From Rhabdophis nuchalis (taxonomy: Eukaryota; Chordata; Lepidosauria; Squamata; Natricidae), in contig CM077658.1 of assembly GCA_039707465.1 (NCBI GenBank), positions 10,762,074-10,826,073 of the forward strand: 64,000 nt of DNA. The letters run 5' to 3'. Below the pieces are notes generated by a model. It was not told the origin of the DNA. It did no database searches and worked only from the letters and a program-made list of their open reading frames with translations. Below, piece after piece: positions 24,898-34,768 of the stretch (position 1 is the first letter of the stretch; each line of letters opens with the position of its first letter). Both the position numbers and the translations under genes were made by a program.

Positions 24898-24960
24898 AGA
24901 GTTGGAAGGGACCTTGGAGGTAACCTAGACCAACCCTCCCAACCAAGCTGGAGACCCTAC
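24898..24960 (-). mobile_element. CR1 3' tail fragment
   Basis: 'agagttggaagggaccttgg' followed by 'gaccaaccctccc' is the antisense CR1 3' terminus. Confidence 0.75.
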
Positions 24961-24974
24961 ACCTGTGAAAGTGA

Positions 24975-25136
24975 ACCTATGGCACGCGTGCCATAGGTGG
25001 CATGCAGAGCCCTCTCTACGGGCACGGGCACCCAAGCCATTGCCGCAGCTCAATTCCATTGCGCATGCATGCACACCTCCTGTTAGCCAGCTGGTTTGTG
25101 GATCTCTGCCACACATGCGTGGGGGATGGATGCATT
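24975..25136. mobile_element. Short dispersed repeat (hAT-like?)
   Basis: Begins with a perfect 24-bp palindrome (24975-24998, core ATGGCACGCGTGCCAT). It then matches the repeat at 50932: 'catgcagagccctctct', 'gccagctg', 'ctctgccac'. Superfamily assignment is a guess from general resemblance; no target duplication found. Confidence 0.55.
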
Positions 25137-25187
25137 TGTGACCTCATACATGCAAAGCACGTGCTCTACCACTGAGCTATATTGCCC
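25137..25187 (-). pseudogene. tRNA-Ala-like 5' half
   Basis: The minus strand reads a 7-nt acceptor-like segment, then TAGCTCAGTGGTAGAGC (a perfect tRNA D-arm/box A) and GTGCTTTGCATGTATGAGGT, which fits the anticodon arm of tRNA-Ala with anticodon TGC. The T arm and 3' acceptor strand are missing, replaced by the neighbouring repeat. So this is a truncated tRNA gene or the head of a tRNA-Ala-derived SINE. Confidence 0.65.
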
Positions 25188-25636
25188 TTCCCAAATGTTG
25201 GTAAATGTTGACCCAGCCTACTACAAAGTAATTGGTCACCTTTGTGGAGTTACCGCTGTGATCTATTCATGTGCAGGATCCCTGATTTGGCTGGGATTAT
25301 TCTTGAATGATCAATAGTGGGAGAAGAAAGAAATAGCAATTTAGGGCTAAAATGCAGTTGAAAGAAGAAAATATTTTCATGCTTAAGTGATTATTAGAGT
25401 GAAGAAAATTGTTGTGCAGAGTTTACATTTAACAGTTGTAAGTACTACGCAACTCTTTGAGTTTAGGTATACAGACTTTAGATCACAATACTTTATATGA
25501 AGTAAAATATGATAATATAATCCTCATACCAGAATAGCTATGTCAATTGGATTCCGCTGTTACCATTATGCAACTGAAGGCACAATCCTTAAACTATAGC
25601 ATTTGCGTGTTTTGTGTTTATTATACCCTTTATTTG
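25188..25636. other. No gene or repeat recognised
   Basis: 450 bp, A+T-rich, nothing supported. Confidence 0.5.
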
Positions 25637-25649
25637 TATTTGACATGTA

Positions 25650-26001
25650 AAGGTAAAGGTTCCCCTCCACACCTATGTGCTAGTCGTTCCTGACTCTAGG
25701 GGGCGGTGTTCATCTCCGCTTCAAAGCTGAAGAGCCAGCACTGTCCAAAGATGTCTCCGTGGTCATGTGGTCAGCATGACTAAATGCCAAAGGTGCAAAG
25801 CACACTGTTCCCTTCCCATCAAAGGTGGTTCCTATTTTTCTACTTGCATTTTTACATGCTTTCGAACTGCTAGGATGGCAGAAGCTGGGACAAAGTGATG
25901 GGAGCTCACTCCATTACGCGGCACTAGGGATTCGAACCGCCGAACTGCCAACCTTTCTGATCGACAAGCTCAGCGTCTTAGCCACTGAGCCACCACGTCC
26001 C
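25650..26001 (-). mobile_element. Full-length Sauria-type SINE
   Basis: Same structure as 14674-15025. The 13-bp target duplication TATTTGACATGTA flanks it at 25637-25649 and 26002-26014. Box B region 'ggttcgaatccctag' is intact on the minus strand. Confidence 0.95.
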
Positions 26002-26014
26002 TATTTGACATGTA

Positions 26015-26430
26015 GCCTAGGCGTATTCATTTATATAGGTGAAATGAATCCTGCAGTAGGACCATTCAGACAGCTTCAGAAGTCTAGGGAACATAATTCC
26101 CTTTCAAGGTAGAATGGGAGCTGGCAGTTGAATCTGGAAATAACTAGAATATTCTGGCCTTCTGCAGAGTTTCAGAGGGACTTCAAGGAAAAATCACAAG
26201 GACCATAAATGAAAGGCATCCCTATCAGAGAAAAATGAAATTGTAGCAATTCAGATAGCGAAACTCAAGGATAGCTACAGGTTTTATCATTCTGTTTTTT
26301 CCCCCTTTTAGTCAAAACAAAAGGGCACTTTTTAAAAAATAACAATTTTTAAGGAGGCGTTTCCAAAATGTCAGAGAGCCAGAGAATTTTTACTCTCTTA
26401 ATTTGAGCACCAACGCCATGTCTGTCTGTC

Positions 26431-26463
<33 letters not shown>

Positions 26464-27499
26464 ATATATCTTTCTGCAGTTCTGAAGTATTATTCAGAAA
26501 GTCCACTACATATACAGTGTGGTTTTCGGCAGGCACATGTTATGCAGTAGACACTTACCATACATTTCAAGTCCTTGTTAGAACAAGTTCAACAGTCTGA
26601 AGAGAAGAATGCTTTTAACATTGCAACACCCAAAGTTACTTTATAGTCCTTGTGGGAGCAAAGCTTGTTTCTTGATGGGGTTGTGCTTTTTATTTCTTTC
26701 GAGGGAGTGTTTACAACTTTGTGGTGTCAGCAAGGCAGACTCTGTTTAAACTAACCACATGGAGGGTGGGCGAGATGGGGGAGAAGTAACATTAAGCTTT
26801 TGAAATATGTCCTTGGCATGTGGGGAACAATGGCGGTGGTGGTGGTGGAATTAAACACAAACCAGTAAGTTTTGTGTTGAAACTCATGAGCTAAATTTTA
26901 TCAGGAAAATATTTATATGGAGGTGGTTAAAGCGAAGGAAAGACTGAGTGATATTGTTCTTTGCTGTTCACCTGTTCTCTCCAAGAAAACAAAGAGCGAG
27001 ATGGAAGAGACCTTGGAGGTCTTCTAGTCCAACCTTTGTTCAAGAAAGATATCTTATACCATTCCACACAAGTGTCTGTCTGGATTATATTTAAAGAAGA
27101 CCAAACTCACCAGAAGAAGTGAGGTAACAGTATTAGTATTGATAAGGGGGGAACTGAAATGCAGATGGATAGTTTCTGCCTGTTAGGGTCAGCCATCAAA
27201 GGAAAGGAACAACAGTCAAGAAATTCAATACAGGTGAACAATGGGTAGAACAGCCATGATGGTCTTGGAGCAGATATTCACATGCCAAGTGGTATCTATG
27301 TCTACAAAAAACCAGAACCACGGAGACAATGATGTTCCTTCTGTAACATGAATGTTGGTCTTTGAAAGAGCAAGATAGGAAGAATATTGATGCTTTAGAA
27401 CATTGACGTTGGAGAAGACCTTTGAACATTGCAGAAATAGCAATGAAAACAAATATGTGAATCAGTTTTCAACCTAGTCTTGATATGCAAACAACCAGA
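26015..27499. other. No gene; (GT)n and CR1 tail fragment
   Basis: (GT)n with CTGT start at about 26421-26462, (GGT)n near 26833-26848, and an antisense CR1 3' tail at about 26995-27080 ('ggaggtcttctagtccaacc'). The remainder is unique-looking. Confidence 0.6.
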
Positions 27500-27507
27500 C
27501 TGAAGAG

Positions 27508-27769
27508 CAGAAGTGGTATCGAGTTAGTTCTGACAGGTTCTGGAGAATCGGTAGTGGAAGTAGTTGAGTAGTTCGGAGAACCGGCAAATAGGTTGGCCCC
27601 ACCCCTGCAGCCTCCCAGCTTCCCAGCTGATCTCCTTTTTCACATTCACAGGAGAAAGCGAGTTAGTGGGGTGGGGAGGGAATAGGGATTTTGCAGTAAC
27701 CTTCCCCTGCCACACCCACAAAGCCACGCCCACAGAACCAGTAGTAAAAAATTTTGAACCCTGCCACAG
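27508..27769. mobile_element. Non-autonomous hAT element
   Basis: Ends are CAGAAGTGGTATCGAG and TTTTGAACCCTGCCACAG. The 8-bp duplication CTGAAGAG is at 27500-27507 and 27770-27777. Short member of the family at 6184. Confidence 0.9.
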
Positions 27770-27879
27770 CTGAAGAGTACATAATTGGCCTGTAGAACTT
27801 CACAGTCCCTGATATTGCTATTGCAAAGATTCGACTGTGACGTGAAATGAAAAATATTTGCCTATAATTCTGGGAACTG

Positions 27880-28482
27880 TAGTGGTGAAATTCAACTTTT
27901 TTTACTACTGGTTCTGTGGAGGTGGCTTGGTGGGTGTGGCCTGGGAAGGATACTGTAAAATCTCCATTCTCACCCACTCCAGGGGAAGGTTAGTGCAAAA
28001 ACCCCATTCCTTCCCCACTCCTGGGGAAAAGATACTGCAAAATCTCCATTCCCTTCCCACTCCAGGGGAAGGATACTGCAAAATCTCCATTTCCTCCCCA
28101 CTCCAGGGGAAGGATACTGCAAAATCTCCATTCCCTCTCCACTCCAGGGGAAGGATACTGCAAAATCTCCATTCCCTCTCCACTCCAGGGGAAGGATACT
28201 GCAAAATCTCCATTCCCTCTCCACTCCAGGGGAAGGATACTGCAAAATCTCCATTCCCTCCCCACTCCAGGGGAAGGTTAGTGCAAAAACCCCATTCCCT
28301 GCCCACTCCTGGGAAAAGATATTGCAAAATCTCCATTCCCTCCCCACTCCAGGGGAAGGATACTGCAAAATCTCCATTCCCTCTCCACTCTGGGGCCAGC
28401 CAGAGGTGGTATTTGCCGGTTCTCTGAACTACTCAAAATTTCCACTCCAGGACCTGTTCTAACCTGCTGATTTCATCCCTCC
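27880..28482. mobile_element. hAT element enlarged by minisatellite
   Basis: Its left end ('agtggtgaaattcaac') and right end ('gctgatttcatccctc') are degenerate complements of each other. Next to the ends are family-specific segments ('ttactactggttctgtgg', 'gccggttctctgaactactc'). It lies in the opposite orientation to 27508-27769. No clear target duplication is visible. Most of the interior is the array 27946-28395. Confidence 0.8.
27946..28395. repeat. 41-bp minisatellite, about 11 units
   Basis: Unit core is AAGGATACTGCAAAATCTCC followed by ATTCCCTCTCCACTCCAGGG. Repeats at about 27946, 27987, 28029, 28069, 28110, 28151, 28192, 28233, 28274, 28315 and 28356. Two variant units (AAGGTTAGTGC then AAAGATA(C/T)TGC) recur as a block at 27987-28068 and 28274-28355. 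Because 41 is not divisible by 3, all frames stay open by chance, giving the ORFs here. Confidence 0.96.
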
Positions 28483-29507
28483 TATTAGGCACAGAGAATA
28501 CTGGAAGGAATAACTAATTAGCTGTATCTATAACTTCCTATCCTCCTAACCTTAATCCTGAATGTGCCTTATAGCTATGAATATTCAGTGCTGTTTGACA
28601 TATGTGTTCTCACAGCTTCGGTTCTCACCCCTTTTCCTAACTCTTTGATGGCTTGTGGTTGTGTGTGTTTGTATGTGTGTATGTGTGCAATACTGCTAAA
28701 AGGGAAATGAAGCAATTCGTTATGGGTTCCATCAGGAAGGTTTTGGATGTTTCCTCCTACCAAATTTCCCAGCAGCATGCATTCTAGCATCCAATGCTCA
28801 TTATTCCCAGATCAAAATTCTCCCCCTCCCCCAAAAGATCTGAAAAGAAGCTATGCTATTGATATAAACAACTGTACTTAAGTTTTTTAAAGTTTATAGT
28901 TATGAATTTTGAATATGGAAAATTGTCAAAACATAAAAGCGACAGGATGTGTAATTTTCCCCCCTGTTGCATTCTTTGGGAAATGTTTTGAAGATGCAAA
29001 GCCTCTAAATGTTGTAATATAAGGAATAGTAATTTTAAAATATGGTTTCTTTACATTTCCAGAAAAAAAATTGTAGACTAAAGTATTGCATGCTAATCCT
29101 TACCGCATTGTTAATTAGATTCTATGGAATCAGGCTGACTCATGTTGACTTTATACACAACTAGCTGATAGCCCGGAATTGCCCAGGTATTTATATATAT
29201 AGGGGGAAAATGTCCTCACCAAATGGAATTTCTAAAGTTGGATTTTCCCCCTTACCAGAGGGAGGCCCTTTGTGGAGTACTGTGAAGCCATTGCCATGAA
29301 AACTCCACTGTGCTGTGCACTAGAAGCCATTTTATGGCAGTACAGTAGAAGCCATATGGAGGCACAACAGGCTATGTCTTAACAGAACACTACCAGCCCA
29401 AGGAGGTGTTAAGGGTATCTTACCCCCCACAATATATTTTTCCAAAGAGTGAGTCATTTGTGTACCAAGTCTGCTTAAAATTACTTTAGGCATTGCAGAG
29501 TTATGCT

Positions 29508-29508
<1 letters not shown>
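28483..29508. other. No gene; possible old repeat at 29160
   Basis: Mostly unique-looking. 'actagctgatagcccgg' with 'attgcccaggtattta' near 29160-29195 resembles a widespread vertebrate repeat that I cannot name with confidence. Confidence 0.45.

Positions 29509-29585
<77 letters not shown>
29509..29585. repeat. (AC)n-(TG)n inverted dinucleotide array
   Basis: (AC)n over 29509-29548 joins directly to (TG)n over 29549-29585, so the two halves form one near-perfect inverted repeat of about 37-bp arms. Confidence 0.97.
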
Positions 29586-29588
<3 letters not shown>

Positions 29589-30336
29589 CTTTCGTAGATT
29601 TTCATGGGTGTAGGTATGCTGGTATTGCTGTCTTCGGGTGTTTTCCCGTGTATATAGCATGGAATTGTTATTGCAACGTTTCGGCAAGATCTCACTTGCC
29701 ATCCTCAGGCTTCGGTCTGCTATTATGAAGGCATCGACCTTCCTTAAATCTTAGTGGGGGTGGTGCTGACTATTGTTGTGAGTGGGTTGATTGGCTGTGC
29801 AGCTGTATCATGATTGGTAGATTGATGCTGATTGGTCCTTTTTGTATGTTTCTCCTTATTTTGAATTTCAACTGTTTGGGTGGAGGGTGGGGCTCGTCTG
29901 TTGGTCACTGCTGGTTTCCAGATGTCTGGTAGGTGGGAGGTGTCATCACGTTTGTTCATATTGTTAGGTTGCTTCTCTATTTCTATGGCTTCTCTGATTA
30001 TTCTCTTGTTCAGATGTTCAGCCTTGGAGATCATTTTAGTTCCTTGAAAGTCAATGTCATGTCCTGTAGTTTTGAAATGTTGATAAAGAGATGAGGTATT
30101 AAGGTGATTTTTTAATGCATTTTTAGGTTATGCGATACGTGCACTTATCCTTCTGTTGGTTTGTCCTATGTAAGTGGCAGGGCAGATTTTACATAGAATT
30201 TTGTAGACTCCTTGGCTTTCTAGCTGGATCTTGTCTTTGGGATTCCTTAGGATATTGGTTATTTTTTGGTCGGTGTTGAAGGCTGTTTTGATGTTGTGCT
30301 TGTGGAGAATTTTGCTGGTAATACACACACACACAC
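29586..30336 (-). mobile_element. Penelope-like element, GIY-YIG part and 3' end
   Basis: On the minus strand 30334-29744 is one reading frame broken by a single TAA (30128-30130). It encodes TSKILHKHNIKTAF, then the GIY-YIG nuclease core GVYKILCKICPATYIGQTNR, then after the stop the block LYQHFKTTGHDIDF and a LNKRIIREAIEIEK segment. These are the linker and endonuclease of Penelope-like retroelements. The reverse transcriptase is missing (5' truncation at an (AC)n tract). The 3' non-coding part holds a hammerhead-like motif at 29678-29708. Confidence 0.88.
29678..29708 (-). other. Hammerhead ribozyme-like motif in PLE
   Basis: The minus strand reads CTGAGGA, a 6-bp helix GGCAAG/CTTGCC with a 6-nt loop, then GAAAC followed by GTT. 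This order matches the minimal hammerhead core (CUGANGA, helix II, GAAAC, NUH cleavage triplet) known from Penelope-like elements. Helix III would be very short, as in those minimal forms. Activity is unproven. Confidence 0.6.
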
Positions 30337-30399
30337 ATTCTGAGTTCTGAGTTCCTCCTACCTACTCATTTTATCTATTGTCTTCCCCTCCTTCAATTT

Positions 30400-30680
30400 C
30401 CTCAACCTTGCCAAGCATAGTCTATCTTTTCTAGTCTATCTCCATGCAGAACATGTCCAAAACATAGGACTGGATGCTTCCTAATCATCTCCTTAAGGAG
30501 ATCAATCTAGTTCTTCCAGGACTGAATGGTTGTTTCTTCTTCCACTTGATTTCCATTAGTAACTGTTTTGAAAGCTATAATTCAAAAGCATCCATCTTCC
30601 TATTTTCACTTTTTATAAACACTCACCATATGTTAGACCTAGAATGACCATTGCTTGCACTACTTTGACTTTGACTTCCA
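30400..30680 (-). mobile_element. Decayed BovB-like LINE fragment
   Basis: 'ctataattcaaaagcatcca' and the following 'tcttcctattttcactttt' resemble an antisense BovB RT region ('aattcaaaagcatc...ttctttatggtccaact'). Weak similarity judged by eye. Confidence 0.4.
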
Positions 30681-31807
30681 CAAACTGACAAGAAGAGCCA
30701 AAACAGACTTCTATGTACACGTAGCACATAGTCACAAGTCTTTTCCAATTCCTATGAAAAATACACCTTTCGGTTTGATTTCAACCAGTGTTTTCCTTAA
30801 TCTTATCTTGACATTGAGATAGCAACCTTCAGACCAAGGCAGTTTTGGAGGCTTTGCTCCAGGATCAAATGTTATAGGGGAAAAATAATAAAGGTTCATT
30901 TTGTGTTTTTTCCCCAGCAATGCTTTTACAAAATTCTATGTGGTATTTTTGTCTTTCAAGTAAGAAGAGGATGAGATTCAGCACATTCTCATAGGGTTCT
31001 TGGACTTTAGTCCTCAGGTGGTCAAGGCACTTAGGGCAGAGTTTTTGAGGGAAAATATGATGGTTCGGAGGAAGAACACAGAGAACAATTCTAAGATAGC
31101 CCTGAGTACGTACTCCCAATAAAGGGAGGAGGAAGAGAAGAAGAAGAAGAAGAAGAAAAAGAAGAAGTTGTTTCATAGCTGAAAAAGATGTAATGGTGAG
31201 CTTATTAAATTCATTTCTACAGATTTAATACTACTTTATTTGCCTTCACATGTGAACTGTAATGGAAGGTTTAAAAAATGACTAAGGGTTGTGTGTGTGT
31301 GTGTGTATGTGTGTGTGTGTGTTAGAAACAAGAGGGTCTGTTGTACTAAAATGTATTCTTGTATTTTCAACCTATTTTTCTTCAGCTGGATGGAAATGAA
31401 ATCCCTTCTTGAACATTTTGATGAAATTCCCCCAGATGGCTTGCATGCGTCGTGTTGACTTTTGTTACAAGATGGCTGAGAACTTTTTCTGGGTTTCCTC
31501 CCCAGTGGTGGGCAGGCTCGTTGGCTTCCCACACTTTAATAAAATCACAAGGGGCAACATTCCAAAATGATTTCTTCTCCCCCAGAAGCTGAAAGCATTT
31601 CTTGATCCATCAAACTGAATGACAATAATGTACATAAAACAGACATATTTTTTTTTGAGCTGTCACTAATTATATATTGCTTCTAAGGCATGTTCAGAAC
31701 CAGCAAGGACAAAACCTTCTCAGGCTAATAGCTGAATGTGACATCTTGTGGTGAACTCTTCCAAAATGGCTACCTCACTCAGAGGCCTTATGCCTCTAAC
31801 CCACATA
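30681..31807. other. No gene; (AAG)n and (GT)n tracts
   Basis: (GAA)n at about 31133-31168 and (GT)n at about 31289-31322. The rest is unique-looking. Confidence 0.55.
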
Positions 31808-32649
31808 GCTTCAACCTTAAACTGTCTACCGTGGACCACACCTCATTCCTAAGAGGTCCGTAAAAGGAGCATCCATAAACACACCAGCTTGCCTACTGTC
31901 CAGAGGTGGAATTCAGCAGGTTCTGACCAGTTCTGGAGAACAGGTAGAGGGAAATTGTGAGTAGTTTGGAGAATTGGTAAATATCACCTCTGGCTGGCCA
32001 CGCCCCATCTATTCTCTGTCTCCCAAGTCCCAGCTGATCGGGAGGAAATGGAGATTTTACAGTATCCTTCCCCTAGAGTGGGAAGGGAAGGGAGATTTTA
32101 CAGTATCCTTTCCCTGCCACGCCCACCAAGCGACGTCCACAGAACCGGTAGTAAAATTTTTTGAATCCCACCACTGATGTAGCCTATATCTCAACTTCTT
32201 AAGGTGATGATGCCTTTTCCTGCATTCTTTGAAGCGCCTCGGGAAGGCCAGATCTCAGTTGCTGCACAGCCCTAATAAAATTATGTTGGGCTTCCCTTTT
32301 TGAAAACAAACATCCTCATCGTCATGAATAACAACAACACTCTCAAATCAAGCGGACTATGGAGCTTGAGCAATTGCAGGTGGTCCTCAACTTATGACCA
32401 CCGCTGAGCCCAAAAATCCTGTTGTTAAGCGAGCCATGCCCACCAAGCCATGCCCACCAAGCCAAACCATGCCCATCAAGCCATGCCCACAGAACCAGTA
32501 ATAAAAAAAGTTGAATCCCACCACTGCTACTGTCCCTGTCCTAGATGTCCCCATCTATTTGTATGCATTTCTTTCGTTTATATCCATGTTGATATATATA
32601 CCTGCTATCTCGTACATGTTTGACAAACTAATAAATACAAATACAAATT
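31808..32649 (+). mobile_element. LINE 3' end split by composite hAT
   Basis: 31808-31892 and 32535-32649 are consecutive parts of the LINE 3' end seen at 34005: 'cttcaaccttaaactgtct', 'cctaagaggtccgtaaa', then 'ccccatctatttgtatgc' and the tail 'tgacaaactaataaata'. The gap between them is the hAT composite 31901-32526 plus its target duplication. Confidence 0.88.
31901..32526. mobile_element. Composite hAT insertion with captured DNA
   Basis: Outer ends are CAGAGGTGGAATTCAGC and GTTGAATCCCACCACTG, flanked by the 8-bp duplication CTACTGTC (31893-31900, 32527-32534). Inside in order: a complete hAT copy (31901-32176), about 200 bp nearly identical to the right flank of the hAT element at 6184 (32177-32376, starting ATGTAGCC), a piece of the TIR transposon family of 6670 (32377-32433), and a second hAT right end (32434-32526). 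Confidence 0.85.
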
Positions 32650-32784
32650 AAAAATGCTCACACCAATGAAGGATCAAGGTATGGCCACTCTTAAGGTCAG
32701 TCTGAAAACACAGCCGGTGAGTGTAATGTATATCAACAGCATGGGTGGTCTTTTCAGCATGCAACTGGGTAATCCTCTCATACA

Positions 32785-32787
<3 letters not shown>

Positions 32788-32833
<46 letters not shown>
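32788..32833. repeat. (GT)n microsatellite
   Basis: 23 uninterrupted GT units. Confidence 0.98.
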
Positions 32834-32835
<2 letters not shown>

Positions 32836-33514
32836 GGGGGTAGCGTTGTGAATCTCCTTTCAGAGAAGGAGAGAATTAAAGAAGGATTGTTGCTAGGGTT
32901 AATGCTTTCCCCTCTTAACCTTCCAACAATATTCCCTTTGAAAGTTTCCACTTGCCTTTTTTCTGGCATTTGTCCGTTGACTTTCAGATGCACTTAAAGT
33001 CCTCCCCCCCCCGCTCCTCTTTTTTTTTTTAGCCTGTAAGAGGGAGCTACTAGTGGCAATGCGCCAGACCAAAAAAAATCTATCTTAACTTGACAATCAT
33101 GTCAGCTTTCTTTGACAACATCTTTCCTTGGATGATACCCCAGATGTTTTGATGCTCCCCTCTTCTTCATAGGCTGTGAAAATTGAAGTGTCTGAATTAT
33201 TTTCTTTCTAGAGTCTATTGTTGTTGGACTCCACAGCTGTGAAGGAAGAGAAACCTTCATACAAAGACACGTGCCAACACATACCACATACTTACATTTG
33301 TGAATGGTCCAGAAATAACACATGAACATCACCCAATCTTGTGATAGAACTTTCTCAGAAAAAAAATAAGTAATTCTTAGAAGGAAGGATATAGCCTTCA
33401 TGCACTGAACTCTTGTTGGGAGACCTATTTCTTCACATTCATGCCCTCAAATATAATTCATGAGGTTGATCAACAAATGTAACGTTTGCATCCCTACTCA
33501 TCCACCATGCAAAG
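32834..33514. other. No gene or repeat recognised
   Basis: Unique-looking, with short poly-C and poly-T runs near 33003-33030. Confidence 0.5.
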
Positions 33515-33700
33515 GAGATCAGGCTGAGAGATCAACTATTGCCAACCTGGAGTTTCCAAGTGAAAAAAGAGTGTTAAAAGTTCCTTTTAGCTATGAACAT
33601 TGGGAGATCAGGCTGGGAGATCAGGCTGGGTGATCAACTATTGCCAACCTGGAGTTTCCAAGTGAAAAAAGAGTGTTAAAAGTTCCTTTTAGGTATGAAC
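33515..33700. repeat. Tandem duplication, ~102-bp period
   Basis: 33515-33598 and 33603-33700 share 'gatcaactattgccaacctg' and everything to 'tatgaac' with almost no differences. The second copy has one extra 'gagatcaggctggg' unit. Confidence 0.93.
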
Positions 33701-34004
33701 CTTAAGGATGAGGATCTTTTGTGAGTTATCTGGGATCCTTTGGTTTCAGTAGATCAATAGTGGGAGTGATGCTGTTCAGGATGAACCTCAGCTATTGCTA
33801 ATCAGAAGGCGAAGACCTGAGATGTAATATGGGCTGACTGACTTTTAGTTGCATGTGTTAATTAAGCATAGATAATTGTGACTTATTTAAGAAGCAATGT
33901 TTTTTTAAAGAAAATAGTGGCTTACCGTATCAGGCAAATCTTGCCTAATGTATAAAAATGGTAAAGTAATAAAGATAACAACATTGCCAAAAATGCATTA
34001 AGAG
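33701..34004. other. No gene or repeat recognised
   Basis: About 300 bp, possibly including the unrecognised 5' edge of the LINE that follows. Confidence 0.45.
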
Positions 34005-34667
34005 TTGTTAACCTAATCTTGCATAGCTTCTTCTCTGGTAAACACTGTACTACTAACCAGAGCATACAAAACCTTTGCTAGATCAATTCTCGAATACAGC
34101 TCATCTGTCTCACACTACACGCACTACATATCGGACATTAATACAATTGAGGGAGTCCAGAGATATTTCACGAGATGAGTCTTCCACTCCTCTGCTTGCA
34201 ACAGAATACCTTATGCCACCAGGTTTGAAATGTTGGCCTTAGACAACTTAAAACTACGCCACCTTCGGTCTGACCTAAGCCCAGTACATAAAATTATCTA
34301 CTACAATGTCCTACCTGTTAATGACTACTTCAGCTTCAACCACAACAACACACGAGCACACAATAGATACAAACTTAAGGTAAACCATACCAAACTTGAC
34401 TGCAGAAAATATGACTTCAGCAACAGAGTGGTCAATGCCTGGAATGCACTTACCGACTCTATGGTTTCATCCACAAACCCCCACAACTTTAACCTTAGAC
34501 GGTCTGTTATTGACCTCACCCCATTCCTAAGAGGTCTGTAAGGGGCGTGCATAAGCACACCAATGTGCATACTGTCCCCGTCCTAATGTTCCCTTTTATT
34601 CGTATCCACTTCATGTATTAATAATTTTGTATGTCCTTATATCTATTATCTTATACACGCTTGACAA
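34005..34667 (+). mobile_element. LINE (CR1/L2 group) RT C-terminus and 3' UTR
   Basis: Encodes with a few stops LTRAYKTFARSILEYSS, then VQRYFTR, and in 34230-34541 MLALDNLKLRHLRSDL, the FSFNHNNTRAHNRYKLKV block, FSNRVVNAWNALTDSMV and the C-terminal LTPFLRGL. These are typical reverse-transcriptase C-terminal landmarks of CR1/L2-group LINEs. The 3' UTR ends 'acacgcttgacaaaag', from which the AAAG array extends. It is 5' truncated. Clade within the group is uncertain. Confidence 0.88.
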
Positions 34668-34709
34668 AAGAAAGAAAGAAAGAAAGAAAGAAAGAAAAAA
34701 AGAAAGAAA

Positions 34710-34765
<56 letters not shown>

Positions 34766-34768
34766 AAA
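34668..34768. repeat. (AAAG)n microsatellite on a LINE tail
   Basis: About 25 units, with AAAAAG interruptions near 34697-34711, starting directly at the 3' end of the LINE at 34005. Confidence 0.97.

Noticed and set aside
27946..28395. CRISPR-like regular repeats
   Set aside because: Units are contiguous with no unique spacers, and the genome is vertebrate; it is a minisatellite.
27858..28427. 189-codon repeat protein on + and 135-143 codon ORFs on minus
   Set aside because: All arise from the 41-bp minisatellite inside a hAT element, where a stop-free unit leaves every frame open.
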